Below are positions 12,405 through 27,400 of a stretch of 64,000 nt of DNA, piece by piece (position 1 is the first letter of the stretch; each line of letters opens with the position of its first letter). This DNA comes from Nereocystis luetkeana (lineage: Eukaryota > Sar > Phaeophyceae > Laminariales > Laminariaceae): contig JARUPZ010000023.1 of the NCBI GenBank assembly GCA_031213475.1, positions 8,450,157-8,514,156 of the forward strand, written 5' to 3'. Under the pieces are notes generated by a model that was not told where the DNA came from, did no database searches, and saw nothing but the letters and a program-made list of their open reading frames with translations. The translations under genes and the position numbers were made by a program.

Positions 12405-15400
12405 TGCTCCTACTACTACTACTACTACTACTATTACTACTACTGCTGCTGTGTACGTACTCCTTCCTTGTGCGTGAGACAGCCTCAACAACAACATTTT
12501 TTGTTTTTACGAGGCAGAGCGAGGAGATTACAGCTCACTGACATCACCATACCTCGTAAAGGGCACATTTTTTATACAGTTAGATCGAAGATAGGAGGGA
12601 TGTTTGTATCAATGACCACAGTACGTACATAGGTATAATAGCTTGTTGTTCCGATCAGACGGATACCTGGTATGGTGTCTCCATCAAGGAGGCGTGTTGA
12701 GAAAGTGCGCCATAAATATATTAACACATGCTTACGCAAGCGAAAGGAGAGGGAAGTGAAGAGTCACCTTGACGGTTCCCGCTATCTCCCGGAGCTGCCG
12801 CTGCCGCAGCTCCAGCTGCTTCTCCAAGTGCGCCGGCTCCATTTCCTGCGAGTCGTTGAAAATAGATACGAAACGATGGACACTTACGTGAGTGAAAGAG
12901 CGAAGAGAGAGAAAAATAAACGCACATCGTCTGCTCCAGAAAGACACAAAAAGCAACGCATAATTATTTCACACCATATACGAAATGCATCTCGAATAAT
13001 GAACTGATTAATTCCACCCACACTTGTTCTACATCCTGGTATACACGTTTTATCCCCGAAGGTATATGGAATACATACGTTGGACATCAGATCAAAGCTT
13101 GTCTTGTATTGTGTCCATCTCACGGCCTACTGCAGGTGAGATCAAAAGTCCACCATGACTCTAAACACTACTGCTGCTGCGCCAGATATTACGGTCTGGA
13201 AAAAAGAACGAAGTTTTTTCCTGCGGTAAAGCACAGTTCGTCTTCGTGTTAGCTCTCCGCTACGATCAGACGGAGAATCTCACCCAGGGCTATACTATAC
13301 GTACCCCCGCGTTGATTCGGTGGCAATCACCGCGGCGCCTCGTATCGTGAGAGTACCCACCTCGGTGAAATAAAGGTCCTACATTCAAGGGGAAAATATT
13401 TTGAAAAGGAGGTTGACGCACAAACGGACGGACGGAAGAACGAAAAAGATTCGACTCGAACCAATCGAACGGCGAGAACGCACGCTCTCCTTTTTTTATA
13501 CCGGCACCTATAATACGGCTTCGTGAAATAGATCTATATCTCACCTCTCGAATCAATTAACCGAATATCACATTTACACGTTTTTTTGTGGTTTTCGGGC
13601 GCCTAACTAACCTGTATAGTTTTGGTCTCGAGTTGTTGCTGACGTCCAGCAAAGTCGTCGTCGACACCGGATGCCGCCTCAGCCTTCTCCTCGGCGCTAG
13701 CGTTGGTCTGTTAAGTAAACGAAAAAAAGCGGTCGGTCGGTCGGTCGGTCGGTACATGTGAGTGGGTCGCAACGGTGGTACGAAAAATTGGCGGCACATG
13801 GGAGCGGTTGGGTCCGGTCGGGTTTAGTTAGGTTGGGTTTGGTTAGATTGGGTTTGGTTGGCTTGGGTTGGGTTGCAATAAACCATGGTACAAAAAGTGT
13901 ACAATACATGTGAGTGGACCCTACCCATACTCACGGTACAGCACGTGACCGATACACATGTGAGTGGACCGCAACCACGGTGCAACAAGTGGGCGATACA
14001 TGTGATGCGAGAGACGAAGAGTGGCGGCGCACAAGGCCACCATAAAACTATTAACCCACAGAATACGTACAAGTACATAACACAATAGCACGCTATTCTG
14101 ACAACCCCCCACACCCACACGACATCCAACGAATAGAAAGCACGACTATGGGAAGCCAGCCAACGCTCAACGCTACGTATATAGGACCTTCAAAAATACG
14201 TAGCACATGTTTCACTTCAGGTGCGGCATGAGAATGAATGAATACGTCTGCGTATATACATAACTCTATCTAAAACGTCGCCTCGCCCTTGCCATGTTGT
14301 TCGAGTTCACGACCTTGATTGATCGATGCGGTATGCACGCTTGTATCGAACATTTTTCGCAATGATCACCTTCGCCAACCGCTGCAGGACTTCCGTTCGT
14401 GCCTTGGTCTTTTCGGCCAATAGGGCGCCCAGCGAATCGACTAGCCTTGAAGCTCTTTCCTTGTACTGGAGAGTTTCAATAAAATGCGATTGTAGAGACG
14501 GCGACGGTTAGTAGCCACGAGCACGAGCAAAAAGTCAGAATGTTTATTCCGTTGTCTATCGGATCGAACGGACATATAGACAGGCCCGACTAAGGCGGAA
14601 GAAATGAACCGGGTTCGAACCGGTACACGAAAAATTTGAGAAACAAGTGTGGACAGGGGTTTCCTCTCGCTCTCCGGGGCGCAATACATATATATATATA
14701 TATATATATATATTGCCTACTAAAAAATGTATCCCTGGAATACAATATATATTTATACCAGGTATATATATACACACCGACATCTGGTGAGATAGGTTTT
14801 GGTGAGGGGTTCGTCGCTTGTAACGTCGGAGATGATACCTTTTAGTACGTACGAGTAGAAGCATTCGTTTGCCAGCGGTGGGGCTCTGTCTGCCACAACA
14901 CTACTATTATTAGCGAGGGAGGATGATGATGATAATGTCGGATGCGATTCGAAAGAACAAACTCCGGGATTTCGCCTCGGACCACCGCACCATGGTGGGT
15001 GCATCGAGCAGGCCGCAACGCACCCACTGGTTGAGCAGCCCAAATCTGAGAGGGCTCTCTTGGGTCGACGGGATGACAAAAAAAAACTGTGCATCGTTGA
15101 TTCCTCTCGCCACAATCGGCGAGGTATAACGACAAGAGAAGAGCTTTATTTTACCGGGGAAACTACTGTACCCCCTGCGTCGATTGCCGTGCAATAGATG
15201 CCTGGGTAGTAGCCCTGGGTGAGAGTATTTTGCTGATCGCAGGAGAGAGGCCTCAACAATCCTAAACTGCATACTCACAAGTTGAAGCGACCACGGAGTG
15301 CGACCGCAGGAAAAAAGACTACCAGGCGTTGACCTGAACTGGCGCGTACCTGGGCCGTCAGCAGGCCGGCGGTCTCCTTCTCGTGCCTCCCCGACATCAC

Positions 15401-18400
15401 CAGCTCCACGCACTGGGCACCCAAGTAATCACGACAGCGGCATCATACCCGGGGGCGATTTCCGACAAAAAGGCGATGATGGAAGGCAAACAGGTGGAGA
15501 GAGAGACAGAGAGAGAGAAAACGTGCAGCGTTAGCGGAATGAGACCTTATATCGGTGAGCAGCGGGGAGACTATTTACTGTGAAGATTGTTCGCGAGGGG
15601 AACGTCCGTCCGATCTGAACCCGCCGGAGCTTAGCGGCTGTTCCAATAAGCTATGTATGCACGAGTCTGTAACGTGACAAACCATGTTTTACTTGGGTAT
15701 GGATTACTACTATAATATCTTGTGTGCCTGCGTGATATCGCAGTGCTCCTCTCGTCCCCACGCTGTTCGCCCCCCACGGAAGGAAGGCCTCCCGAGGGAA
15801 ACGGACAAGTTGGGCGAAGGCCTGTGAATTTCCACAGCAAGTAATGTGCTCATAGGTTATATATTGATAGTGTGTGTATGCATGGCCCATGGTTACACCA
15901 CCCCTCTCCCCCGCTCCCCACTCTCCTCCCCAATTCAAAAGGGATGCGTGTTCAATGATCAAATGACTAAGGCAAGGAACAAATGAGTACCACCCCCCCC
16001 CCTCCCGCCCCCCCCCCCCCGCCCCAATTCCCCAAGATATGTTTATATATATATATATCCTTCACCGCTCTTGGACGACATGTTATATGTACCTTCCCGA
16101 TCTTGTTTTCCGGAACGATGTCGGCTTCAAGAACCGACTTAAGAACGCGCGCCTCGCGGATGAAGTCCGTCTCTCCGTCTCGAGGTGGCTCCGACATGGC
16201 AACTCTCACGGCCTCGTCCCAGGCAACGTCGCTGCTCCAACCCGGCGCCGCGGCCGCCTTCGCGGCCTCCGCTTCTTCCTGGGGAGGCAGTGAAAAAAAA
16301 CGTCTGGACTTGGAAATTACCTAATACGCATCATGCGCATAAGTCGGTGCTAGCTCTCGTATATAAGACAACCCCCGAGTTTCACCAGCTGTCAGATTTC
16401 GTTCCCCTCCGTAATGGATGCAATAAACCGGGATATATATTAATATATATATATATATATATATATATTTCTCTGGCAGAAGGATTTTCGAACCGGGGAT
16501 GAGGAACTATCGTATCCGGGCGTGGCGGGACTGGGGGGGGGGGGGGGGTGAGGGGCGACTCCCGCCGCGCACGCCAGGGCCCCTCATTGGGCGAGAGCGG
16601 GCGCGCGAGTGGGGGGGGGGGGGGGCTCGGCCAATGGGCTTCGGCCTCGGAGAGCGCTGGATTGAAACGTAATCTTTATTTTATTCGAAATATGTTTATA
16701 TACGTATGTATTTAAGGGGTAATCTAAAACCCGTTCGTAGTATCACACCATCACGTCACTCGCACTTTTGCTATGATGGCTTTTGACGAAATCCTCGACA
16801 TCGAACCCATTTTTTTCTGTAGGTTCCTTACTCGCTTAAGCACATTTTAATGTACCTCGTTCACTTTTTTGCGCTAACAACGTTAGATACCACTACCACT
16901 GCTGTCGATTCCAGCGCCGATGATGGATGTCTACATCCGTCTCTCTCTCTCTCTCTACATCTATATGAACAAGGTGAGCTGCAAAGCTGGTGGTGTTTTA
17001 TATTTTTCTTTTTCTTTCTTGTCTCGCCCGCACTTTATTTTGTCTGTTCCTCTCTCTCTGCCTTTTTCCCGTGTTGCGTTCATGATCGTTTTCTCTGTTT
17101 TTCTTTTTTTGTTCATTCTTGCGCTCCGGATACGCCGAAGGGCGACCGAGTTACAGATGGCAGGCTACTCTGGGCACGTGACGGCAGTGATAGCTATCAC
17201 CGGCTTCAAGTGCCGCTTTAGAGACAAGGCATAACGTCGAAACTCAGGGATTCATACCTATACAACTATCCCCATGAGCACCTGGTAGTGCGTAACACAG
17301 AACACAGATTGCGCATACGTCGTAGACAGGCAACTCCCAATGCAGGGGCGGGCTAAACCACACCCCCCTGGCAACCAAAATTTACCCTATCTACCCCATC
17401 CAATGCAGCTGAGCACCCTTAAACCGTGTAGATGTCGTCCCGTCGAAAGGGTTCATGTCCACCTCATGGGTCTGTCTGGTCGATTCAGTAGCGAGTGGGG
17501 GTCATCACCTTGTGCTTCGCCAGTAGCCTCTCCTCTTCTTTTCTCTGGGCGGCCTCCATCTCGCGTTTCATGGCTTCGGCATGGGCCTTCTTCTTGGCCA
17601 GCCTAAACAATTAAATTTTTGCGCGGTATTATACAATAGTTAAATGGCAGCTATTACACTTTGATTTTTCGATTTTTCTAGTTCACCCGAAACCTAACGC
17701 TTCAGCAGCGGTGCATAGTTCCCCCAACGTGCAAAAATTGTTAAAACGTTCGGTTTCGCATTCCCTCGTTGGCCCGTGGAAGGGTATCACAGGTACTTCC
17801 GCAGCAAGTTATCTTTTTCCTGTGCTTCGAGTGTGGGTCGTGTGGCGTTACTTCCACTCTGTCGGTGGGGTCAGCGACTATCAGTAGAGACAGTCTCAGA
17901 GTGCCCGCGAGGAGCAAGGATGGTCTTGAAGGATTCTATTACGGGGGACCATAGTAAGTAGGACCTACGGTACACACGGAAACCTATATATTTACCTATT
18001 TCTATCAACAATATTTAGTCCTATTAACTTATGTATTGTCCCCCGCAATGATGAAACTGAGGCTGTATGACCTAGGAGATAGGGCCTGATATCCCCAGGG
18101 CCCAACCAAACATAATCCAGCGTGGTATACACATGACAAAATACAACTTTTAAACTTGCTTGTTTCTTCGTGTTTTTCTTCTTACAGTAGTCCTGTCTCA
18201 TATCCTTCTACAAACTAAGAGTATGTATAGAATCCACTTTGCAACAGTTTCCGCCTCAGAAGGAATATCACGTAACGAGAAGCATAAATGATCATTAACA
18301 GCATCAGCCTCAAACCGCAATCCGCGGCCGCCGGGGGTGGGTAGAATAAAGTTATTGGCACGTTTCGTCCGGCCGAGCCGCTACCACCGCCCGCTTCGCG

Positions 18401-21400
18401 AACACTAGCATCGCCATCGCAATACACGCGCCTCTCGACAACTCGTCATCCTTACCTTTCCGCCAACTTGGCCTTGTTTGCCGCGGAGGACCCTGCGAGG
18501 GCAAGCTTGGCCTTGTTCTCGTTTGCCTTGCTCAGGTCCTGTGTCACAACAAAATCGGAGGTTGGGGGACAGATCGACATCCTTGTTGTGCGAGCAAACC
18601 TTGCGTACGGTTGCGGATTTTTTAAAGATACGCCCCTGTGATCATTTTGTTTTTACGGATATCACCCAGCCTTGAGTATGGGAGGACTGGGGCGCAGGAT
18701 TCAAGTTGCTTTGTTGCTGTACGAGTCGTTTCGTACGAATGCGGTATTGGGTAGTTTTTTTCCCCACGGATATCACCCAGTCTCGCAGGGGGAGGGCGGC
18801 GCGGGGGCTTGTTGCACGAGTCATTGCGTGAGGTATGAGGTTTTGGTAACAGATTGTTTTTCAAATGTCCAACGGACGTCTCCAGCCTTGGCTTGTCACT
18901 TTGATGTTGACGCCTATCTACCACCTGCTATTTCATACGCGCACTACTATTTTGGATAATTCTCGGGGAAGTGGGGGTTTACTTGTTGGTGAGAAAAACA
19001 TTTAGTAGGCGGTCCTCGAGGTCGCCCGCTTGTTGTCATAAATAGGCGGCCCGCTCCGGTTTCTCGGCGCGCCGCGTACGCAGCACACCGCCGTAGACAA
19101 GGTTTTAGAAATTCCACTCATGGCTTCAGTAGTTGTAGAACGCTCTAAACCATCGCTATGCCTGATAGATGTTTACGCTTTTAACGGATTCTCTACATGT
19201 GACCAACGAAGCGCATTGGCTCAGGTTGCACGGCATCCACATTCTACGGGCTTATCGACAGTGCCACGTGTGGTGTTCATTCGACTAATAACAGCTGCGC
19301 ACGGCATATGCGCATCGTCAATAACTGGTTTCCACCACTTCCACCTTTGCCGACCTCTTCTCGCCCCGCAGCACTGTTTTATGACCCCGGGTTCTATTTT
19401 TCTAAGCGAGATGAGCTAATGTGAGAACAGCGTCATTTTCATCGTCGTCATCATCATCATCATCGTCATTATCATCATCGTCATCATCATCGTCATCCTC
19501 ATCATCGCTATCATCATCATCATCATCATCATCATCGTCATCGTCATCCTTACCATCATCATCACCGTAACCGTCCTCATAGTCACCATAACCACCATCA
19601 AGACCACCATAACCACCTCCACAACCACCACAATCATCATCACAATCACCATAACCATGATCGTTATCATTTTATCATCCGCCCGGACTAACCTTGAGCT
19701 TCTGTGCCTTTCGCTTGTACTGTTCTTGCTCCGCCAGCTCTGCAGCCTCCGCGGCCACCCGCACAGCCTCCGCCGCCGCCGCCCTAGCCGCCGCCACCGC
19801 CGCCATCTCCGCGGCCTCCGCTGCTTCTGCCGTCGCGGCCGCCATCGCCTCTTCTTGCAACTTCCGCTGCGCCTCGATGCGATTGGACCTTTCCTCTTCC
19901 ACCTGATTTGTTTTTGCGCGGGAGTAATTGGTAGGGGCTGAATGTTGGCTGAACGTTTTCGCGGCTATTTATTTTGGGTGGAAAACTTTAGACTCGACTA
20001 AATAACTGAATATTGCGTCTATTGCTTGAGTTACAAAAATAACTAACGCAATTCGAGCTATTAAATGGCGCCAAATCGCATACAAGAAGACTCTGCAAAT
20101 GACCACACCCATCGGTTGGCAAGTGTGATACTTATATACTAGTATGTATAGCCAACTAATAGCTACACCGGCGACTTCTTACGTAGTCCGCCACCCCACA
20201 GATCTAAAGAACGGGACTCAAAGCCCGAGAAAAAAACGAATTCAAACTCGTAGCCTCAAGCAAATAAAGGAATTCCAACTCACAGACAAATGAGATTTGA
20301 ACTCACAACCTCAACAACTGGAAATCCAACTCACAGCCCGAGGAGAAAGTGGATTCCAAGTCACAGACAAAAATGGGATTCCAACTCGCAGCCCCGAACA
20401 AAAAAGGAATTCCGACTGCACAGACAAATCGGATTTCAACTCACAGCCCGAGAAAAAACGGGGTTTCAACCGTCAGCCCGAGCAAAAAATGGAATTCCAG
20501 CTCAGACAAAATGGGATTCCCACACGCAGCCCCGAACTGAAAAATATTTCAACTCACAGTCAAGCGGGAATTCAACTCACAGCCGGAAATAAATGGGGTT
20601 CCAACGCGCAGACGAATGGCGACTTAACTCGCAGCCCAAAACAACTGGGATTTCAACTCACAGCCGAAAACGAACGGAATTCCAACTCACGGGACGAAAC
20701 GGAATTTCAACTCTCAGTCCCAACAAGCGGAGTTCACCTCACAACCCCTATAGGGGGCATGGCAATCGCGGTGAGGAGGGCGAGACACATAATATGTTTG
20801 TTGTTACCGCGTACGATGAAAAAAAAAGCATTGTGCTGATGCCACGACGGTTCTCTTTTCTTCGGAAAAAGAGACTCAAACCGAAGCACGGGTCAACAAA
20901 AAAAAAACACGTAACCAACGAACCGAACAATCAACCGAACAACCAGCCAAACAAACCGGGCCTTTTTTTTGCGCCACTTTTGTAAAGACAAGGAAGGGCG
21001 TTTTTCTCAGTCGTCGTCACCGCCGGCTCTACTGTCGTAAATGGGCCTGAGCGGAACGGGAGGGCACACAGCCGTGGTTGCTCTGTTAGACGTCAACGCA
21101 AGCTCGAACCGCGCGGGTGCTGTCCGACACGGGCTTTATTTAGGCGTAAAAACGAGAAGAAGGAGAAGAAGAAAAGAAGCTTGCAGCACACGGAACGAGT
21201 GAGTGCTATTCTTCAAAGGGTGCAATGGATAGCGGGAGGGCGGCACCGCCTTCAAAAGATCGCGCAGAGTCGTCCGCGCAAAAAACGCTCTTGTGCGCAG
21301 TTTTCCTTCTTCAAGGACCTCCATTGGCGTTCTATATTTTTTTCTGCTCTCGACGAACGATCAACGTCTTCCGGCGCACACCCCTATGATAGGAAGGGAG

Positions 21401-24400
21401 GGCGGGAGCGATGGGCTGGAAGCATGTCCACACCACACTCTGGGCCTGGACAATGGTAGTGGGATCCACATAGTCCACATTCACATTCGTTCGCCCCCTC
21501 GGTGACTAAACATCCAATATCGTCGGAAGTCCGGCTATCGATGGTCCTTTTTCCTCTTCCCCTGGGTTGGCGAATTCATGCCGGTTCCTTCGTGATTCGG
21601 CATTCGGGGTTGTCCACTTATCCGGGGCTGGATAAAATTAATCAAATTATTGATGAAGGGGTTGAGCTGTTAACATCAATAGTGCGCATGATTTAATATA
21701 GTAAAAAACAGAGATACCTTTTACATCAAACATACCTGCTCTTCGAATCGCTGGCGCTCGGCCGTTTCTTCTTCCTCGAGGTGCTTCCGCTGGCGTTCCT
21801 GTTCCTGCTCAGGCGAAAACGGCAGGAAGGAGATCGCGATGCCGCTCGTGCTTTTGATCGGGGTGATACAGCAGCAGGAGGAGGGTTCAAATTGTCGCTG
21901 CTTTGGTTCGGAGATACTGCCGAGGTACCCACGGCATCGCATTGGCTTGAATCGGGGGGCCCATTGCGTCAGGTTTGTATACGTCCGACCGCTTTGAAGG
22001 CGTGCCAAGATGCTGTTCTAGCGCGAGTGGTAGTTCATGCGCGGTTTCTGTCCTAATTTTTCACTGTGGTCACATTTCGTTGACGCCTCAACTTTCTCCG
22101 GGTGCAAAATTGGGGGATGAATGAGGCCGCTATGGTTGGTACGAGGTAGACCCTGTGCTTTTCCTAGCCGCCCCCTACTCTCTCGTGCTGCTGTACGGGA
22201 GCCTACGACGAGATGGCATCGTCTTGGTTTTTCCGCACAGCCAGCAGGCTTTCCTCTCCCCCCCCCCCCCCCCCACCCCCGGGTTTTAGCTCCAAGATTA
22301 CCTCTGCAGACAAAGCCGCCTTTTGGAGCTCTTCCTGCTTCGCTCCGCGTTTCTTGTCCAGCCGGTCCCGAAGTTTACTCTCTCGAGACCGTCGTTCCTC
22401 TCCCATCTGGTTCTCGAGCGCCGAGTACTGTGTGGGGGGGGGGCACACGGGTACACGGGTACACGGCGGCGTTTTTTGTTTGTTTGCGTGGACGAGGTGT
22501 TGAGGTTAAGGTTGCACGACGAGGTGGTAGATTTGCCGAGAAGGTTGATGTAAGGTGGTATGCTTCGTGTTTTTTTCTGCCGACTCCCTCGAAGGGATGC
22601 TTATTGTGGTTGTTTGGGGATGTGGAAGATAAAATTAGCGCCTTGAGTTGCTGCACGTAGCAAATACATTGTGTAATTCTAGCTTCCGCGCTTGTATCGT
22701 AAAATGTTCGTGGACAAGAAAGACTACACGACAAGGTAGGCGGGTGTTGACGCGAAAGTTGAAAGCAAGCACACGCACGTACGTTGGTGCTTTTCGAGCG
22801 GACAGTGGAATTTTTTGCATCGGGTGTGACTTCTGTAGACGAGCCTAGGTCCACAGGCGGCCACAAAAAAAACGACACACCTCCGCTTTGATTTTGCAGC
22901 CTTGAGCATCCCATGCGTCAGAAGCACTTGCGACATCTGCTGTCACTGAAAATACGGCATTCCTTCCCCCATGACATGAGTACCTCCCCCCCCCCCTCTC
23001 CTCCCCCCTCTCGTTTCGGCATTTTGGGGATACGAGAGTTCTATTTATAGCCATACGTCTACGGCCATCCATGGCAATGGGTACCCTGCCCAAAACCAAC
23101 ATGATTAACGCGAGAAATAAAAGAGTACACCCCCGCCCCCTCCATCTTCGTAGTTCTTGCCCACGCCTCCGGCTTCATAATCCGTTACGTTGAAGCCTTC
23201 CGTTAAACTATCTTGGAGGTAAGAACGAAGCAGGTTCCCTCCTCCCTTCTTCCACCCCGCGCCGCTGCACACCTAATAGCGGCATCACCTGTTCTTCGTG
23301 CTTCTGCTGGAGCTGTCTGAGAAATCTGTCCGCATCCTTTAGCGCCTTGACTGCCGCGGCGGAGTCTTCGGCGGCCTTGTCGCGAATGTCTGACTCGTCC
23401 TTCGCGCGTTGCGCCACGGCACGCACAAGGTTTTCGGCGTGGAGACGCTCCTGCCAAACACCGAAACAAAGGTGGACATATAAGCGAAAACAAAACCCTG
23501 TTCAAATAGCCGGGGGTCACGGCACGGTACGTACGAGATTTTGTCCAGCGTCGAGCCGCTCTCCGATACACGTCAGTGGTAGTTTTTTTTTTCAACTTTT
23601 GCTCCGTGACGCTCTCCTAAATACGTCAGTGATGTTTTTTTTTTTTAATTTGTACCGTGACGTAGACAACATAAATAAGGGGAAGATGGACGCATCGTAA
23701 CAGACGGGGGGTTTTTTTCTCGTTTTTGTTGAATAGTCGGGGTGAAAGTTAGGCTGCTGTGTCCTGTCGTTGGGCCCTCAACCCCCCCTCACCCCCCCAA
23801 CCCCGTCATTTCCATCGGTATAGAAGCCAGCTCTAGTCCTTGCACGGCCCTTCATCGTTTCATTCACTTGCGTGGTGCAGATCGTACTGCGTTTCCTCGA
23901 ATAGACCGTCGTCGATACACATGGAAACCCCTAAAGCGTGGCCTTTTTTTTCTTCATGCACACAGTTGGTTGTTGATTGATCTTGTCGCCGGGAGATATG
24001 GGCAGCAAAAAAAAGCGCTTGGGGCCGACCACATCCACTGTCCTCGCCGCCGGTAATTACAGGAGTCATGTGGCTTTCTTCACCCTGGACCCACAAAATA
24101 ATAGGGTGTTCGCGAAGAATTTTGGTTGAGTTGGGTTTCTTGCAGTCTTTTTCCTATATACATAGGATTCCCCCCCAACCCACGCATAGTTGATTGCTGG
24201 GAGGAAAAACCGACCGACATGACGTTTTCAACCTACGGTGAGCATTTTCGGATTGGACAACTTCTGATTCACCTGTTTTGGCCAATGAGTTCCTAATGTG
24301 TGTCGGTTTCGGACATTTTGATAACTCCAAAGTGAATCAGAATATCGCGAACACCGTACGCACTACAACGACAACATATTTGTTTTTAGGTTACGAGTTC

Positions 24401-27400
24401 TCAGAGTCCGACGAGGAGCACGCACTCTCTCTTTCTTGAGATGATTCTCCAGCTTAGCGGTCTCCCTAGCACCCTCCGTCTTGAGCTTCCGTCTGGCGGC
24501 CTGGAAACACAAAAAAATAAGAACGAACAAAAAACAAGTTGGAGCAAGCGATTTTGTGATCGGAGGCTCCAGCACGAGTACAAGGTTCCACGCCTACCTC
24601 TGATAGATCATCGATTCTCACTTTGATGATCTAGATCTTTCAAAGCAGATATATAGATAGATAGTTTTGTATGATCTGTATGGTTTGTATGATCTAGCTC
24701 ATGTTGCCGGGTGGGACCTGTATAGTCGGCATGCTCTACCGCTTGTTTCCTGGGTAGGACCTATCTATACTTTATATGCAGATCCTGCACAACCCCTCAC
24801 AACGGTAGGTGAGGAACTATTACAGTATTAGTAAATGATATATCTGTAGACAGATCAGATAGATCATGAGCTGCCCGAGGTGTGGTAGGTTCGACCAGGC
24901 TTCCTACCAGAAACGACGCATAATTGGGGATATCGATATACAGTATCGAGTCCGGCAGGTCGATTCCGAAACGATCGCAAAAATAGAATGCCTGGTTTTC
25001 CTCGCCGAAAGAGAGTTCGTATATACTTACAGTAGGTTCGATTTAACCCCGGGGGACACTTCATCGTTGATACCCCCGAGTTATTGTGCAGACTCTTACA
25101 CACCAGGTGCACAATGTATCGTTCAAAAGTCTCAAAGTGCGCCCCTCTTCCGGCAACGTTCTTTCTCACACGGAAAACCTTCCCCCCTTCCCAGGAGGTA
25201 TGTTGCGTACACGCAGGCTGTGATACGTACATATATGAAAAAAACAAAACACCGCGATGCCGATGGGCGCCCCTAGGATCTGTACCTTCTATTTCAGACG
25301 ATAATTTGTATTCCTCAGTATACACACTTCGGTTGACCTTTTCCCCTTCTCCATCTACTTCTCCCTTGTCTTCGAACATTCGAACCAAGCACATTCGAAC
25401 CGAATTCACCCTAACCCTAACCCTATTTACAAGGCGACAACGATGTGGCTTGAAAGCCCTTTGGGATGGCACTCGCTTCCCGTTGTAACTGGGACTAAAA
25501 ACGCGTGTGTTTAGGCTCAAAATCCAGTTTTTTTGTGCCCCAATGGGAACAATAGTGGGAAAACGAATGGTGAAAGGGTTGATAATAAAAGAAAGAGAAA
25601 AAAACTAACTGCTGTAGCGAAAAATGCTCACCAGGATGGTTGCGGGATCCGCACCCTCGCGAGCCAGCTGTGCCTCTCGCTCATCCCGCTTCTTGGCGAG
25701 CCGCTCTTGGAGTTTCTTCCCCTGAGCCACCTAAAAAAGACCGGTCGGTTCGAGCACCAAGCAATCATGCGGTGGGACGTACGATGATGTGGTTTATCCA
25801 GCTGCGGAAGAGAAACGTGTGTGTGTGTGTTTTTTTTAACTTCGTGGAACTCTTCGCGAGACGAAAAAGAACAATCGAAAAACAAAATCGTTGTCTAAAA
25901 TAAAAACAAATTATTGTTTTTGTTGGCACTGCAAAAAAAGGGCCACGAAAGTCGAAATCGAAGCATTTTCTGTAGATGATCTTCATGATAACTTGAAAAT
26001 AACTTTCAGTCGGGTAAAATATATACCCCTCGTATTACCCTACATACCAGGTATATACCAGGTACCACGGTATACAACATAAGGCGCGCGCCTGTGGCGG
26101 AAGAGAGGGGACTTTCATAAGAAGAAGGGGCACACACCTTAGCCAAGGCCAGTTGCTCGTCAAGTCTCTTCGTGGACAGCTCGTACTCTTCTTTCGTCAC
26201 CTTGGCTCGCTTCTCGGCCTGGACGATAGCAACTTCCGCAGCCGCTCGGGCGGCGGTCTCGGCTCTGCGTTGCGTTGCGTTGCGTTGCGTCGCGTTGTGT
26301 TTTATGTTGCGGCATGATTATTTCGCGCGGAGGACGTGTTATATATAGCAGATCGTGTCCTTCTTTTCGGGCAACATTAACTACGGTAGTTCACACTGAT
26401 ACAGCAGTGGTCTAAGCCAAACAGTTGATTAATTTCACCCAACACTAATACACCGGGATATGCTACAGGCAGCGCGGCACAGATGACCGACGGGAGCAGT
26501 CGCAGTATCGCCCACCAAAATCGGAAATAGAGCCAATCAAAAGTAGAGCCAGCGATTAAATGGCACAGACGTAGTGACTCCCAGTATTTTGCTTGGGTCC
26601 GTTTGGTTTGTATTACGGGGGAGAGAACACAAAAATCAGAACCGAATATGGCTGTGGAAAACATCATACGGGGATGCCTGTTTTTTCGTCTATCGTGGAT
26701 TCTGATCACTTAGTATGCCCCCCCCCCCCTCTCGTAGTGTACAGTAGTTGTACGTAAGACGTGCAAAAAGTCTTGGAACCAGCAGTCGTCATGCCTGGAA
26801 GGGGATGATGAATTTACAGTAGGCTACACATAGACTCTTCCGGTAGTAGTTCGTTTTTTTTCACCAGGTATTAAACAAAAAAAAACGCGCGAAAGCTTAT
26901 TAAAGTTTATTGGGCATCATATATAGGTTGGGGGAACCGCTGAAAAAAGCATAGGTTCACGCCACTTTTTTCGAGACTCGCGTGGTTGACGTGTTCGGCA
27001 CGCTCTCGCCAGAACGTAAGCTAAAACGCCCGTAGTAGACGTCTCCTATTATTAAATAGTAGCACTTCATGAGTGTTTGCGGATAGGACAACTATAGACG
27101 GGGGGGGGCATATGTAATAAGAATCAGAACCCATGATGGCCCCCAAAATACATCCCCCCTACCCGATGTACATACGCCATGTTTGGTTCTCATTACTAGG
27201 TCTCCCCCCCCCCGGAATAGTATCTCATTCATGTTCGCTGGGGTTGTGGCGACGCTAGGCTGTCCGATACACCAAATCGAGCCATCGTCATCACCTGGCC
27301 TGTCTCTGGCAGTCTGCCTCGATCGCGTTGCACATCTCCCTGATAAGCTCCTCGTCGAGCGCCGCATACGCTTTGATCTCCTCTTCGTCTAGCTCAGCCG

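Noticed and set aside
12204-12632. 142-codon frame with long Tyr run, and poly-Thr and poly-Val frames on the same DNA
   Set aside because: Product of the TAC microsatellite.
14600-14630. Palindromic GGTTCGAACC, like a tRNA B box
   Set aside because: No A box at the right distance and no cloverleaf.
16475-16505. B-box-like GGTTCGAAAATCC on the minus strand
   Set aside because: No matching A box or stem pairing upstream.
20297-20839. 180-codon open frame on the + strand
   Set aside because: It lies mainly in the minisatellite and its residues repeat with the array; no start context, splice pattern or domain.
22121-22660. 179-codon + strand frame opposite E40
   Set aside because: Covers an exon on the other strand and a C-run; Pro/Arg-rich shadow.
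25414-25432. Telomere-like CCCTAA units considered as a chromosome end or fusion point
   Set aside because: Only about three units, surrounded by ordinary intron sequence on both sides.
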